Source: Planococcus maitriensis
GTDB taxonomy: Bacteria; Bacillota; Bacilli; Bacillales_A; Planococcaceae
Assembly (NCBI RefSeq): GCF_003289925.1
Contig: NZ_QLZQ01000001.1
Location: 868,001 to 932,000, forward strand
Direction of reading: 5' to 3'
DNA: 64,000 nucleotides
Every line of letters starts with the position of its first letter. Position 1 is the stretch's first letter. The translations under genes and the position numbers were made by a program. This document shows positions 52,664 through 63,097 of this stretch, piece after piece. The notes beneath the pieces were generated by a model. It searched no databases. It saw only the letters and a list, made by a program, of their open reading frames with translations, and was not told where the DNA came from.

Positions 52664-54232
52664 TTGCCCCGTCAATAGCGGCAAAGTGACGATCACGCAG
52701 GCGCCCTTTTCTTCCATGTTGCCGATAGGCAAGCTTCCGCCATGTTCTTGGACAATTTTCTGTGAAATCAATAAGCCGAGGCCGGTACCTGTCGCTTTTG
52801 TCGTGTAGAACGGTTCGAAAACGCGTTCTGCCAATTGGGGCGGAATGCCTGGTCCATCATCTTGAAAATGGATGCGCAGTTTCCCTTCATTGTTACTGGC
52901 AGTAATACGTAAAGAGCCGCCTTCTTCCATTGCTTCGATCGCATTCTTCAATATATTGATGAATACTTGCTTTAAATGATGCTCTTCGCCCTCAGCGACG
53001 AACGGGCCTGAAACATCTGTATGGACCGAGATGCCATGGAGCACGAACTCGGGCCCGAACAGGAATAAGCATTCGTCGAGAATTTTCCCGATATCGATTT
53101 CTTTCTTTTGAGGCGCTTGCGGTTTTGCGAGGATCAGGAATTCGCTGATGATCAAATTGATACGGTCGAGCTCCGATTGCATCAATGAGGTATAGCTTGG
53201 GTAACGGTGGTTCGGGTCGTTATGCATCATTTGGACAAATCCCGAAATGACCGTCATCGGGTTACGGATTTCATGTGCGACCCCAGCCGCGATCTCACCG
53301 GCCATCTTCAATTTTTCCGTTTGGAGAAGCATCCGCTCGGTCTCTTTCCGGTAACTGATGTCCCTGGAAATGACCGATGTCGCAATGACTTGCCCTTGCG
53401 AATCGAAGATGGGGGATAGCGTGATCTGTGCCGGGAAACGCGTGCCATCTTTTTTGATATCGTCCGTTTCGAGCGTGAAACTTTCGCCTTGCCGGACTTT
53501 TTCTGCCCGCAGTTCCGCTGCTTCGGCATGTTCAGGCGGGTAGAGCGGGAGCGCTTTCCCAAGGCATTCATCGGCAGTCCAGCCGTATAATTGCACAAAA
53601 GCAGGATTGATCGCGATAATGCGCCCTTCGAAATCGAAGACGGCAATCGCGTCTTTAGCGGCTTGGAAGAACAAGTCGAGATAACCTTCTTTTGAGGTGA
53701 GCGCTTTTTCCATCGACGCATTGCGCAATTCCAGCTGACGCCAATAATTGCTGAAATAAAAGCTATGCAAAATCGTCAGTAGCATCACCAGGCTGAAAAA
53801 CACCACCATCGACACATGGATATATTCCAATGAACCGCTCGTTTGAAAACGGCCGAAAACGAAAGTTAGAAGGATCACTTCGATAATGGTCAGGAACGAA
53901 AGTGCGATGATGGACCGGGTATCGTTATAAAGGGAAGCGGCAACAATGGGGATGATAAAGTAAACAGCCGTAACAAACGACAATGATTCGAATTGCAGTA
54001 TCAAAATATAGGCATTCAATGCAAACAATATGGCAAAACGCAACCGGGAAGGGGGCAATTTCGTATATAGTAAGGTGAATAGGATCGAGTAGGCGAGCAT
54101 GCCGAATATCGGCGCTATAATGGAAGCGTTGAAGTCGACGAAATAATTCAGCACCAAATGTGACAGGCTGCCAAAGCCGAACAGATGGATAAATAATTGA
54201 TTGCGCTTGCGGGTTGTCAGTGAGCGTTCCAT
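52661..54232 (-). CDS. Orphan PAS-domain sensor histidine kinase
   Basis: 523 residues: six or so hydrophobic helices (about 12-160), a PAS domain (about 180-300, with AIAVFDFEGRIIAINPA, first part AIAVFDFEGR), HisKA with His320 in GVAHEIRNPM, and HATPase with NAIEAMEEGG, DDGPGIPP and GTGLGLLIS boxes. The layout resembles sporulation kinases (KinB/KinE group). No response regulator gene is adjacent, so its partner lies elsewhere; in non-sporulating Planococcaceae the role is unclear. GAGGTG precedes ATG 54232. Confidence 0.88.
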   Translation of the reverse strand: MERSLTTRKRNQLFIHLFGFGSLSHLVLNYFVDFNASIIAPIFGMLAYSILFTLLYTKLPPSRLRFAILFALNAYILILQFESLSFVTAVYFIIPIVAASLYNDTRSIIALSFLTIIEVILLTFVFGRFQTSGSLEYIHVSMVVFFSLVMLLTILHSFYFSNYWRQLELRNASMEKALTSKEGYLDLFFQAAKDAIAVFDFEGRIIAINPAFVQLYGWTADECLGKALPLYPPEHAEAAELRAEKVRQGESFTLETDDIKKDGTRFPAQITLSPIFDSQGQVIATSVISRDISYRKETERMLLQTEKLKMAGEIAAGVAHEIRNPMTVISGFVQMMHNDPNHRYPSYTSLMQSELDRINLIISEFLILAKPQAPQKKEIDIGKILDECLFLFGPEFVLHGISVHTDVSGPFVAEGEEHHLKQVFINILKNAIEAMEEGGSLRITASNNEGKLRIHFQDDGPGIPPQLAERVFEPFYTTKATGTGLGLLISQKIVQEHGGSLPIGNMEEKGACVIVTLPLLTGQ

Positions 54233-54335
54233 AATTGCACCTCATCTTGCTAAGAGTCTTACTCATCTTACTATAGTCGGGGCTGTGCGAAAATGGCTGT
54301 TTTTGATATGATTAAAAAATCAGGGAGTGATTAGA

Positions 54336-55385
54336 ATGGATTTTAATTGGAAAGAAGAGGAAACACTCAGCACTTTGGAGAAACTGGTGAAGATCCCAAG
54401 CCCCTCAGGGTATACGATGCAAGTGATGGATTTCGTGACGGATTTTTTCGATCGGGCAAATGTACCATACATAACCAGCAATAAAGGCGGCGTCATCGCT
54501 ACGATCAAAGGCCAGGACGATCAGCGCCACCGCTTGCTCACGGCGCATGTCGATACGCTCGGAGCGATGGTCAAGGAAATCAAGCCGTCGGGCCGTTTGA
54601 AACTGTCACTTGTGGGCGGATTCAAGTTCAATGCCATCGAAGGCGAGAATTGCCTGATCCACACGGCAGGCGGCGGGACCATCACCGGCACGATCCTGCT
54701 TCATCAGACAACTGTCCATGTGTACCGCGATTCCGGAACAGCGGAACGTTCTGCGGACAATATGGAAGTGCGGTTGGATTTGAAATGCGATTCCGCGGAA
54801 GATGTCCGCAAGCAAGGCATCGAAGTGGGCGATTTCGTCTCCTTCGACCCGCGCTTCACGAAAACGGAAAGCGGTTTTATCAAATCCCGCCATCTGGACG
54901 ATAAAGCGAGCACGGCACTTTTGCTGGAGCTGGCAAAACAATCGGCAAACGGTGATCCCTTGCCCCAGACGACCCATTTCTATATCTCAAACAATGAAGA
55001 AATCGGCTATGGCGGAAATTCGAATATTCCGGTGGAAACGGAAGAATACATTGCTGTCGACATGGGAGCGATTGGTGACGGGCAGGCTTCCGATGAATTC
55101 ACGGTTTCCATTTGCGCAAAGGATTCAAGCGGCCCTTACCATTACGGGCTTACACGCCAATTGATTGCAATGGCCAAAGATCATAACATTGATTATAAAG
55201 TAGACATTTATCCGTATTATGGATCCGATGCTTCGGCAGCAATCGGTGCAGGAGCAGACGTGAAACACGCGTTGTTCGGCCCTGGAATCGAGGCATCCCA
55301 TGCGTATGAGCGAACGCATACCGATTCATTGAAAGCGACGGCAGCGCTTCTTCATGCGTATATCAACTCACCGCTCGGGTCATAA
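54336..55385 (+). CDS. M42-family metallopeptidase
   Basis: 349-residue aminopeptidase/deblocking-type enzyme (YsdC/FrvX relatives). Zinc ligands are expected in TAHVDTLGAM (His, Asp), RHLDDKAS (Asp), NNEEIGYGGN (Glu-Glu, base and ligand) and late HAYERTH (His). ATG 54336 has AGGGAG 8 bases upstream; the GTG at 54327 would add three residues. It is 17 bases before murE, suggesting cotranscription. It would trim peptides in the cytosol. Confidence 0.9.
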   Translation: MDFNWKEEETLSTLEKLVKIPSPSGYTMQVMDFVTDFFDRANVPYITSNKGGVIATIKGQDDQRHRLLTAHVDTLGAMVKEIKPSGRLKLSLVGGFKFNAIEGENCLIHTAGGGTITGTILLHQTTVHVYRDSGTAERSADNMEVRLDLKCDSAEDVRKQGIEVGDFVSFDPRFTKTESGFIKSRHLDDKASTALLLELAKQSANGDPLPQTTHFYISNNEEIGYGGNSNIPVETEEYIAVDMGAIGDGQASDEFTVSICAKDSSGPYHYGLTRQLIAMAKDHNIDYKVDIYPYYGSDASAAIGAGADVKHALFGPGIEASHAYERTHTDSLKATAALLHAYINSPLGS

Positions 55386-55402
55386 TACTAGGAGGATTTC
55401 AG

Positions 55403-56866
55403 ATGGACAGCAAGCAACTATTTCATAATATTCCCATAGCATCCATAAAGGGAGAATTGCCGGAAACGATTTCACATATGACGATGGATTCCAGGGAGAT
55501 TGAACAAGGTTCTCTCTTTGTCTGCATTGAAGGCTATACAGTCGATGGCCATGATTTCGCCGATCAAGCGGTACAGCAGGGTGCGGCGGTCATCTTGGCG
55601 GAAAAACCGCTGGATATAGAAGGGGCAGCTATCGTGACGGTAGCCGACACGGCAAGGGTCCTCGGGATTCTCGCAGCACGCTTTTACGGGCACCCATCCC
55701 AGAAGTTGAACATGATCGGCGTGACGGGGACGAACGGAAAGACAAGCGTCGCCGGCATGCTTCACGCCATGCTCATGGAGCTCGGGAATACATCCGCTTT
55801 GACAGGGACGATCGGCTTCAATTTGAACGGCGAATTGCATCCGTCGGCGAATACGACGAGCGATGCATTGACCACCCAGCAAATGATCAGCCGTGCATTG
55901 GAAGCGGGCAGTTCCCATATGACAATGGAAGTCTCTTCCCACGGCCTTGTTCTGGGGCGCCTTGCCGGCGTTGAATTCGATACCGCGATTTTCACGAACT
56001 TGACGCATGATCATCTCGATTTCCACGGGACAATGGAAGAATACGGCCATGCCAAAGGGCTGCTGTTCTCGCAGCTTGGCCAGGACCTGACACAAAACAA
56101 GCGGGCAGTGTTGAATGCAGACGACGAATGGTCTGAGAAATATGCAGCGATGACCCCATTCCCGGTCTACACATATGGCGTAGAAAACGAGGCCATGTTC
56201 CGCGCGTCAAACATCGAGCTCAAAGCACAAGGCACGTCGTTTACACTCGTTTGCCCCCAGGGGGAATTTCCGGTGGCGATGAATTTGCTCGGCCATTTCA
56301 ATGTCTATAATGCATTGGCGGCGATAGCGGCTTTATCTGCAGAAGGCTATCCGCTCGAGCGGGTGATCGCTGCACTCGAAGCCATTTCACCTGTCGAAGG
56401 CCGTATGCAAAAAGTGGACATCGATGCACCGGTATCGGTTTTCATCGATTATGCCCATACACCGGATGCAATTGAAAAAGCCATAGCGGCTGTCGATGAT
56501 TTCAAGACCGGCCGCCTCATTTTCCTGGTCGGCACAGGCGGGAACCGCGACAAGACAAAGCGGCCGATCATGGCGGAAAAGGCTTCAATCGCCGATTACG
56601 TCGTCCTGACGACGGATGACCCCCGCTATGAAGCGTATGACAGCATCTTGAATGACTTGGCAACGGGCATGCGGCATGATCGCTACGCCTGCATCGGCGA
56701 CCGTGAACAGGCGGTGCGCCACGCAGTACAGCAGGCTGAGGCAGGTGATATCATCATCTTGGCCGGCAAAGGCCACGAAGATTACCAAATTATCGAAAAT
56801 ACGAAATATCCGCATAGCGACAAGGAAATTGCAGCAAATGAAGCCCAACGAAAATTCGGATCATAA
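55403..56866 (+). CDS. murE: UDP-MurNAc-tripeptide synthetase MurE
   Basis: 487-residue Mur ligase that adds the third amino acid of the peptidoglycan stem. ATP loop GVTGTNGKTS near residues 107-116; TMEVSSHGL and NLTHDHLDFHGTMEEY motifs; the carbamylated-Lys region YGHAKG. The specificity motif reads Asp405-Asp-Pro-Arg408 instead of the DNPR of diaminopimelate enzymes. The place next to prfC, outside a dcw cluster, is as in staphylococci, whose MurE adds L-Lys. L-Lys addition is inferred from these two points. GGAGG precedes ATG 55403. Confidence 0.93.
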   Translation: MDSKQLFHNIPIASIKGELPETISHMTMDSREIEQGSLFVCIEGYTVDGHDFADQAVQQGAAVILAEKPLDIEGAAIVTVADTARVLGILAARFYGHPSQKLNMIGVTGTNGKTSVAGMLHAMLMELGNTSALTGTIGFNLNGELHPSANTTSDALTTQQMISRALEAGSSHMTMEVSSHGLVLGRLAGVEFDTAIFTNLTHDHLDFHGTMEEYGHAKGLLFSQLGQDLTQNKRAVLNADDEWSEKYAAMTPFPVYTYGVENEAMFRASNIELKAQGTSFTLVCPQGEFPVAMNLLGHFNVYNALAAIAALSAEGYPLERVIAALEAISPVEGRMQKVDIDAPVSVFIDYAHTPDAIEKAIAAVDDFKTGRLIFLVGTGGNRDKTKRPIMAEKASIADYVVLTTDDPRYEAYDSILNDLATGMRHDRYACIGDREQAVRHAVQQAEAGDIIILAGKGHEDYQIIENTKYPHSDKEIAANEAQRKFGS

Positions 56867-56867
56867 A

Positions 56868-56912
56868 AATGGAACGGAGAAAAATCGCAGCATTTTTCTC
56901 CGTTCATTTTTT
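56868..56912 (+). terminator. Terminator after murE
   Basis: AACGGAGAAAAAT pairs with ATTTTTCTCCGTT around six bases, then T. Confidence 0.88.
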
Positions 56913-56955
56913 GCGTTTGGCCGGTGGCGTTTTCCGCGGCTTCAGGCGATAGTTC

Positions 56956-56984
56956 TTGTTTTTTGCACGTCCCTTCTCTAAGAT
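56956..56984 (+). promoter_or_regulatory. Promoter of prfC
   Basis: TTGTTT (56956-56961), 17-base spacer, TAAGAT (56979-56984). Confidence 0.5.
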
Positions 56985-57013
56985 AGAGAGAGGAAATTAA
57001 AGGAGCGTATACA

Positions 57014-58582
57014 ATGTCAGACCAATTACAACAAGCAATCGAAAGCAGAAGAACCTTCGCAATCATCTCCCACCCGGATGCCGGGAAAACGACGTTAACG
57101 GAAAAACTCTTGCTGTTCGGCGGTGCAATCCGCGATGCGGGGACCGTCAAAGGGAAAAAGACCGGCAAGTTCGCCACATCCGACTGGATGGAAATAGAAA
57201 AGCAGCGCGGCATTTCCGTTACATCGTCCGTCATGCAATTCGATTATTCCGGACACCGTGTCAACATCCTCGATACCCCAGGGCACCAGGATTTCAGTGA
57301 AGACACATACCGCACGCTGATGGCGGTCGACAGCGCCGTCATGATCATCGATGTCGCAAAAGGGATTGAAGCGCAGACCGTGAAATTATTCAAAGTCTGT
57401 AAAATGCGCGGCATCCCGATTTTTACGTTCATCAATAAAATGGACCGCCAAGGGAAAGAGCCGCTTGAGTTGATGGAAGAGTTGGAAGAAGTGCTGGGCA
57501 TCCAGTCTTACGCGATGAACTGGCCGATCGGCATGGGGAAAGAATTCATGGGGATTTACGATCGCTACAATAAGCGTATCGAGCCGTTCCGCACGGATGG
57601 GGAGCGTTTTATGGAACTCGATGAAAACGGGCATCTCGCCGGGGAGCACGAAATGACGAAAACTTCCTATTATACACAAGCGCTGGAAGACATCGAGTTG
57701 TTGGAAGAAGCGGGTAACGAATTTTCCATAGACCGGGTGAAAAAAGGTGAATTGACACCGGTATTCTTCGGCTCCGCCCTTGCGAATTTCGGGGTGGAGA
57801 CATTCCTGGAGACGTATTTGCAATTTGCGCCGCAGCCGCAGCCTCGCCTGACGAAAGAAGAAGACATCATCGATCCGGTGGAAACGCCGTTTTCCGGGTT
57901 TGTCTTCAAGATCCAAGCCAATATGAACCCGGCACACCGCGACCGTATCGCTTTTGTCCGGATTGTCTCGGGGAAATTCGACCGCGGCATGAACGTCACC
58001 CTCTCCAGAACCGGGAAATCGTTCAAGCTGTCCCAAACGACCCAATTTTTGGCGGATGACCGGGAAATGGTATCCGAAGCTGTCGCTGGCGACATCATCG
58101 GCCTCCACGACGTCGGGAATTACCAGATCGGCGATACCATCACAAGCGGCAAGAAGTTCGAATTCGAAGCCTTGCCTCAATTCACCCCGGAACTGTTCAT
58201 GAAAGTGACGGCGAAAAATGTCATGAAACAAAAACATTTCCACAAAGGGATCTTGCAGCTCGTTCAAGAAGGCGCGATCCAGTATTATAAAACGCTGCAT
58301 CTGGAAGAGGTCATTCTCGGTGCGGTCGGCCAGCTCCAGTTTGAAGTGTTCGAGCATCGCATGAAAAACGAATACAATGTCGATGTCAGGATGGAGCCGG
58401 TCGGCAGTAAGATTGCGCGCTGGATCGAGAACGAAGAAGACGTCAAAGAGTCGATGTCGAGCGGGCGTTCGATGCTGGTCAAAGACCGCTATGACAACTT
58501 GGTGTTCTTGTTCGAAAATGATTTTGCAACGCGCTGGTTCCAGGATAAGAATCCGGAAATCCGCCTGTACAGTTTGCTTTGA
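57014..58582 (+). CDS. prfC: Peptide chain release factor 3
   Basis: 522-residue GTPase that recycles RF1/RF2 after termination. G1 loop HPDAGKT (20-26), G2 region [11 protein letters not shown]3 DTPGHQDF, G4 NKMDR; domains II and III follow. AAAGGAG precedes ATG 57014. It has its own promoter and terminator. Confidence 0.95.
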   Translation: MSDQLQQAIESRRTFAIISHPDAGKTTLTEKLLLFGGAIRDAGTVKGKKTGKFATSDWMEIEKQRGISVTSSVMQFDYSGHRVNILDTPGHQDFSEDTYRTLMAVDSAVMIIDVAKGIEAQTVKLFKVCKMRGIPIFTFINKMDRQGKEPLELMEELEEVLGIQSYAMNWPIGMGKEFMGIYDRYNKRIEPFRTDGERFMELDENGHLAGEHEMTKTSYYTQALEDIELLEEAGNEFSIDRVKKGELTPVFFGSALANFGVETFLETYLQFAPQPQPRLTKEEDIIDPVETPFSGFVFKIQANMNPAHRDRIAFVRIVSGKFDRGMNVTLSRTGKSFKLSQTTQFLADDREMVSEAVAGDIIGLHDVGNYQIGDTITSGKKFEFEALPQFTPELFMKVTAKNVMKQKHFHKGILQLVQEGAIQYYKTLHLEEVILGAVGQLQFEVFEHRMKNEYNVDVRMEPVGSKIARWIENEEDVKESMSSGRSMLVKDRYDNLVFLFENDFATRWFQDKNPEIRLYSLL

Positions 58583-58597
58583 TAAATGGAATCTTCA

Positions 58598-58628
58598 ACA
58601 GCCCGCCGTTTACGGCAGGCTGTTTTTA
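58598..58628 (+). terminator. Terminator after prfC
   Basis: ACAGCC-GCCG pairs with CGGC-GGCTGT with single mismatches, around TTTA, then five T. Confidence 0.82.
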
Positions 58629-58706
58629 TTTAATGAGGACAAGCCTGGGACGGTTTTCCGCCAGCCAGGAAAAACATGTCGTTCTTGTGAACACACGTCC
58701 TCAAGT

Positions 58707-58735
58707 TTGCGGTATAAGGCTTTTTTTCTTATGAT
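58707..58735 (+). promoter_or_regulatory. Candidate promoter of the RND pump
   Basis: TTGCGG (58707-58712), 17-base spacer, TATGAT (58730-58735), 32 bases before ATG. Confidence 0.45.
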
Positions 58736-58767
58736 AAAGGGACCAGGCATAGAGAGGGATTGAACAG

Positions 58768-61700
58768 ATGAAACTAAGCGATTTTTCCATCAAACGACCA
58801 GTATTGACCATTGTCACGATGCTGTTGGTCATCATTTTGGGGGCAGTGTCATTTCTCCGCATCCCCGTCACTTTGATTCCCGAATTGAATCCGCCGATTG
58901 GCGTAGTGGTCACGAATTATCCGGGGGCCAGCCCGACGGAAGTGAATGAAAAAGTGACCAAACCGCTGGAAGAGAACCTGGCGACATTGCCCGGTATCGA
59001 ATCGGTTCAATCAAACAGCCAGGAAGGTTCCAATTTCATCTTGCTGGAATTCGGATGGGATACGGATATTGATGATGTACAGGCGGAAGTCACCCAGCGG
59101 ATCGACCAGACGCCGATTCCCGATGATTCGAACGACCCCCGCTTTCTGAAATTCGATCCTTCCCAATTCCCGATCATCCAATTATCCCTGCGTGCGACTG
59201 ATGCAGAACAGGATGTCCGAGTCATCGCAGAAGAATTGGAAACGCAGCTGCGCCAGACAGATGGCGTGGCAAGCGTGAATATTTCAGGTTCATTGATAGA
59301 GGATATTTCAATCAAACTGGATCCTGAAGAACTTGAAGAACGTGGCCTGCAGCAGGCAGATATCGTCCAATTGATCCAGGCAAACAATATATCCTTGCCA
59401 GGTGACCCGATTGAAACGGAGGACGGGCGCAATTTGACGACGCGCATCGTCAGCACCTTGGAAAGTGTGGAAGACATTGAAGGCCTCATCGTTACGGTCG
59501 ACCCGATGTCGGGCAACAATGTCACCGTGGCCGATGTAGCTGAAGTTGCAGTGACGGAACGGGAGGCCAGCAGCGAGACGCGGGCCAATGAAGAGTCTGC
59601 TGTATTGCTGTCGGTGCTGCAGGAATCCGGCGCCAATACAGCCGACGTCTCGACTGCATTCCAGGAGCGCCTGGATGACTTGCTGGCAGAAGAACGCTTT
59701 TCGGCTGTAGAGGCCGATATCCTATTCGACCAAGGGGATTACGTTAAGCTGGCAATCAATAATATCGGCCAGACCTTGATTCTGGGCGGGGTTTTCGCGA
59801 TGCTCGTCTTGTTCTTCTTCCTTCGCGGAATCAAGAGCCCGATCATCATCGGGGTAGCGATTCCTTATTCGGTCATCGTGACTTTCGTATTGATGTTCTT
59901 TGCCGATTTCGCCTTGAACATCTTGACGCTCGGTGCCTTGGCGCTCGGTATTGGGATGCTTGTCGATAATGCCATTGTCGTTATCGAAAACATCGAGCGG
60001 CATTTAGCGATGGGCAAAAAGCCGAAAAAAGCCGCTTCCGACGGTGCACGTGAAGTCGCCGGGGCGATCACCGCTTCGACATTGACGACCATTGCCGTAT
60101 TCGTGCCGGTCATTTTCATTTCGGGCCTGATCGGGGAGATTTTCTTCGAATTCGCATTGACGATTTCATTCAGCTTGATCGCCTCGCTGGCTGTCGCCTT
60201 GACCGTCATCCCGATGATGGCTTCACGCATGCTCGGGCAAAAAGATGGCCAAGCCAAACCCGTCAAGCCCGATTCCAAAGGCGTGCAGCGCTTTGAGATA
60301 AGCGTATTGTGGGCATTGCGCCACCGCATCCTAGTGCTCTTGACGGCACTTTTGTTCCTCGGAATCGGCGCTTACGGCGTCTCCCAAGTGGGGACGGAAT
60401 TTTTGCCGGCGACTGACGAAGGGTTTGTCAGCGTCACGGTTGAACTCGAAAACGGTTCTTCGACAGCTGCGACCGATGAAGTGGTCCAGAGCATCGAAGA
60501 AGAGCTCCAGGCTGAAGAAGACGTCGATGTTTACGTCAGCTTGATCGGGGCGACCCAGCAAGGGCAAGCACAAGGCAGTGCAGAATCCAACACGGCAGAA
60601 ATTTACGTGAAATTAGTGCCGCTCGATGAACGCGAGCGTTCGGTATTCGAATTCGTGGATGATGTACAGCCGCAGGTGCTGGAGAAAGTCGGCGACGAGG
60701 CACTTGTCAGCTTCAATCTTCAGACAGCTGCCGGTTCTACGCCGAACACCTTAAGCTTTACCGTTACCGATACGGACAAGCAGCGCCTGGATGAAGCAGT
60801 CGCTGCAATCGATGGGGAATTGTCGGGCTTGCCGAATGTAGTGGAATTGACGAATGACCGGCAGGAGACCATCGATGAAATCCAGATGACGATTGACCGG
60901 GAAGCGGCGACTGAAAATAATCTGGCGCCGGCACAAATCGCCCAGACCGTCAATAATATTACGCGCGGCGTGCTCGCCACACAGGTCATTGACGAACAGG
61001 ACGAAGTGCTTAGTGTCTTTGTCTCCTATGACGAAGAACAGCGCAACAGTGTAGACAGCTTGCGTGAATTGACGCTTCGCACGCCATCCGGTGCCTTCGT
61101 CGAGCTTCAGGAACTGGCGGACATCGAAGTCGCGCAAGGGCCAGTTTCGATCAGCCGCGTCGACCAGGCGGAAAGTGTATCCTTTACATTGCAATATGCA
61201 TCAGACCAGACTTTGGGCGATATGTCGACAGCTGTCGACACGGCCATAGCGGATCTTGACTTGTCTGAACAGACGGAAGTCTCTTTCGGTGGGGACCGTG
61301 AACTGTTCGATGATGCAATTGACGATATGCTGCTCGCGGTAGTATTGGCGATCGTTTTAGTCTACATCGTCATGGCAGCGCAGTTCGAATCGTTCAAATA
61401 TCCATTGGTCATTATGTTCACGGTGCCATTGATGGTCATTGGCGTCTCCATCGCTCTATTTGTCACCCAGACACCGATCAGTATTACTGCAGTCATCGGC
61501 GTGCTGGTCCTTGTCGGGATTGTCGTCAATAACGGGATCGTGCTGGTCGATTACATCAACCAGCGAAAAGCTGCAGGCCTGGATTCTTTCGACGCGATTG
61601 TGACAGCAGTCCATGACCGGAGAAGGCCCATCCTGATGACGGCCCTTACAACGATTCTGGGCCTCTTGCCGCTGGCAATTGGCATCGGGGAAGGCACGGA

Positions 61701-61854
61701 AATCAACCAGCCGATGGGGATAGCCGTCATCGGCGGGCTGATCAGTTCGACTTTCCTTTCCTTATACGTGGTGCCGGTCGTCTACAGCTTGTTTGACAGT
61801 GAAACCCGTTTCATGAACAGCAAGAAGAGAAAAACAGCAAAAGCTGAGAAATAG
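58768..61854 (+). CDS. RND-family efflux permease, SwrC/AcrB-like
   Basis: 1028-residue proton-driven exporter with 12 predicted helices and two large extracytoplasmic loops (about 35-330 and 545-830). Family motifs: first helix after FSIKRPVLT, GMLVDNAIVVIENIERH in helix 4 with the proton-relay Asp, and repeat motifs near VLVGIVVNNGIVLVDYIN. Firmicutes relatives include SwrC, which exports surfactin. No adaptor or outer-membrane gene is adjacent, as expected for a Gram-positive. Substrate unknown. Confidence 0.92.
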   Translation: MKLSDFSIKRPVLTIVTMLLVIILGAVSFLRIPVTLIPELNPPIGVVVTNYPGASPTEVNEKVTKPLEENLATLPGIESVQSNSQEGSNFILLEFGWDTDIDDVQAEVTQRIDQTPIPDDSNDPRFLKFDPSQFPIIQLSLRATDAEQDVRVIAEELETQLRQTDGVASVNISGSLIEDISIKLDPEELEERGLQQADIVQLIQANNISLPGDPIETEDGRNLTTRIVSTLESVEDIEGLIVTVDPMSGNNVTVADVAEVAVTEREASSETRANEESAVLLSVLQESGANTADVSTAFQERLDDLLAEERFSAVEADILFDQGDYVKLAINNIGQTLILGGVFAMLVLFFFLRGIKSPIIIGVAIPYSVIVTFVLMFFADFALNILTLGALALGIGMLVDNAIVVIENIERHLAMGKKPKKAASDGAREVAGAITASTLTTIAVFVPVIFISGLIGEIFFEFALTISFSLIASLAVALTVIPMMASRMLGQKDGQAKPVKPDSKGVQRFEISVLWALRHRILVLLTALLFLGIGAYGVSQVGTEFLPATDEGFVSVTVELENGSSTAATDEVVQSIEEELQAEEDVDVYVSLIGATQQGQAQGSAESNTAEIYVKLVPLDERERSVFEFVDDVQPQVLEKVGDEALVSFNLQTAAGSTPNTLSFTVTDTDKQRLDEAVAAIDGELSGLPNVVELTNDRQETIDEIQMTIDREAATENNLAPAQIAQTVNNITRGVLATQVIDEQDEVLSVFVSYDEEQRNSVDSLRELTLRTPSGAFVELQELADIEVAQGPVSISRVDQAESVSFTLQYASDQTLGDMSTAVDTAIADLDLSEQTEVSFGGDRELFDDAIDDMLLAVVLAIVLVYIVMAAQFESFKYPLVIMFTVPLMVIGVSIALFVTQTPISITAVIGVLVLVGIVVNNGIVLVDYINQRKAAGLDSFDAIVTAVHDRRRPILMTALTTILGLLPLAIGIGEGTEINQPMGIAVIGGLISSTFLSLYVVPVVYSLFDSETRFMNSKKRKTAKAEK

Positions 61855-61856
61855 CC

Positions 61857-61889
61857 AAACCCGTGCAGATAATTCTGCATGGGTTTTTT
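61857..61889 (+). terminator. Terminator after the RND gene
   Basis: AAACCC-TGCAG pairs with CTGCA-GGGTTT with one mismatch, followed by T. Confidence 0.82.
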
Positions 61890-61956
61890 AAATTCTGGGA
61901 ATTCCCTGTCGCAGCCATCCATTTTTTAGTAGAATACAGAAAAGGGGTGTGATTGG

Positions 61957-63039
61957 ATGAAGATGACAGTGTTTACCGGTTTTCCGGGATTTATCGCCAC
62001 ACGGTTGATGGAAGCATGTGCCCGAAAAGGATGGGGTTTGGCAGCGATCGTTCTGCCCAGCGAAATGGAAAAAGCAAAAAAACAGGCAGCTATTACTGAA
62101 AGACGAACAGGCTGTGCCCCGGTCCGCCTAATGGCTGGAGACATCACTGCAGAAGGCTTGGCACTTTCAGGTGAAGACCGGTTATGGCTAACTGGGCAGC
62201 AGCTTGTCTTTTGGCATTTGGCCGCAATTTATGATTTGGCGGTCCCTGAAGATATCGCAAGAAAAGTTAACATCCTAGGCACTCAACGCGTTAATGAATT
62301 GGTGAAGACGCTCGATCATCATCTGGAGCGCTATATGTATTTCAGCACGGCCTATGTAGCTGGCAAGCGCGAAGGCTTATTGCTCGAAGATGAACTCGTC
62401 CGCCCGGATGCCTTTAAAAACCATTACGAAGAAACGAAATTTGAAGCGGAACTCTTGGTCGAACAATTGAAAAAAGAAGTGCCGACGACCATCGTCCGCC
62501 CGGGAATCGTCAGAGGGCATTCAACAAGCGGGGAGACCTCCAAATTCGATGGCCCGTATTTCTTTTTGAACATGATCGACCGGATGAAACAGTTGCCTGC
62601 CATCCCATACATCGGGCGGTCGAATACAGCCATCAACGTCGTGCCTGTTGATTACATCCTGGATGCTTCCGTCTACTTGAGCGAGCTCAAAAAAGCTGAA
62701 TCCGCCACGGTTCATTTGACCGACCCTCATCCCCATCCTGTAGAAGAAGTGTATCGGGCAATGGTCCATGAAATGACCGGGCGCTATCCGAAAGGAAGGA
62801 TACCGAAAAAACTTGCGGCTCTATCGATGACTGTGCCGGCAATACGGAAATATCTCGGAGTCGAAGCAGAGACTTTGGACTATATGGATTGGCAAGCACA
62901 ATTCGATACGCGCATCGCCCAATCCTTGTTGGAGGGAAGCGGCATACAGCCGGCTGATTTTCTGGAGACAATTCCCGCCATGGTGGCATTCTATGAGCAG
63001 CATAAAAAAGAAAGCAAATACCACGTGACAATCGCCTAA
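61957..63039 (+). CDS. SDR-family protein, fatty-acyl-CoA-reductase-like (NAD-binding 4)
   Basis: 360 residues. An extended SDR fold starts FTGFPGFIATRLMEA (Gly-rich loop TGFPGF), with HLAAIYDL, YFSTAYVAGKR and the active-site pair Tyr-x3-Lys in HYEETKFEAE. IVRPGIVRGHS and the C-terminal part agree with the male-sterility/acyl-CoA-reductase branch. Reduction of an acyl thioester is possible but unproven. AAGGGGTG precedes ATG 61957; the ATG two codons on is an alternative. Confidence 0.8.
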   Translation: MKMTVFTGFPGFIATRLMEACARKGWGLAAIVLPSEMEKAKKQAAITERRTGCAPVRLMAGDITAEGLALSGEDRLWLTGQQLVFWHLAAIYDLAVPEDIARKVNILGTQRVNELVKTLDHHLERYMYFSTAYVAGKREGLLLEDELVRPDAFKNHYEETKFEAELLVEQLKKEVPTTIVRPGIVRGHSTSGETSKFDGPYFFLNMIDRMKQLPAIPYIGRSNTAINVVPVDYILDASVYLSELKKAESATVHLTDPHPHPVEEVYRAMVHEMTGRYPKGRIPKKLAALSMTVPAIRKYLGVEAETLDYMDWQAQFDTRIAQSLLEGSGIQPADFLETIPAMVAFYEQHKKESKYHVTIA

Positions 63040-63042
63040 TTG

Positions 63043-63070
63043 TTTACACTTTACGTTCAAGTGCTATAAT
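63043..63070 (+). promoter_or_regulatory. Promoter of the TerC riboswitch transcript
   Basis: TTTACA (63043-63048), 16-base spacer, extended -10 TGC-TATAAT (63065-63070). Confidence 0.75.
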
Positions 63071-63097
63071 TATATCTAGAAACCGATAATTCGAACT

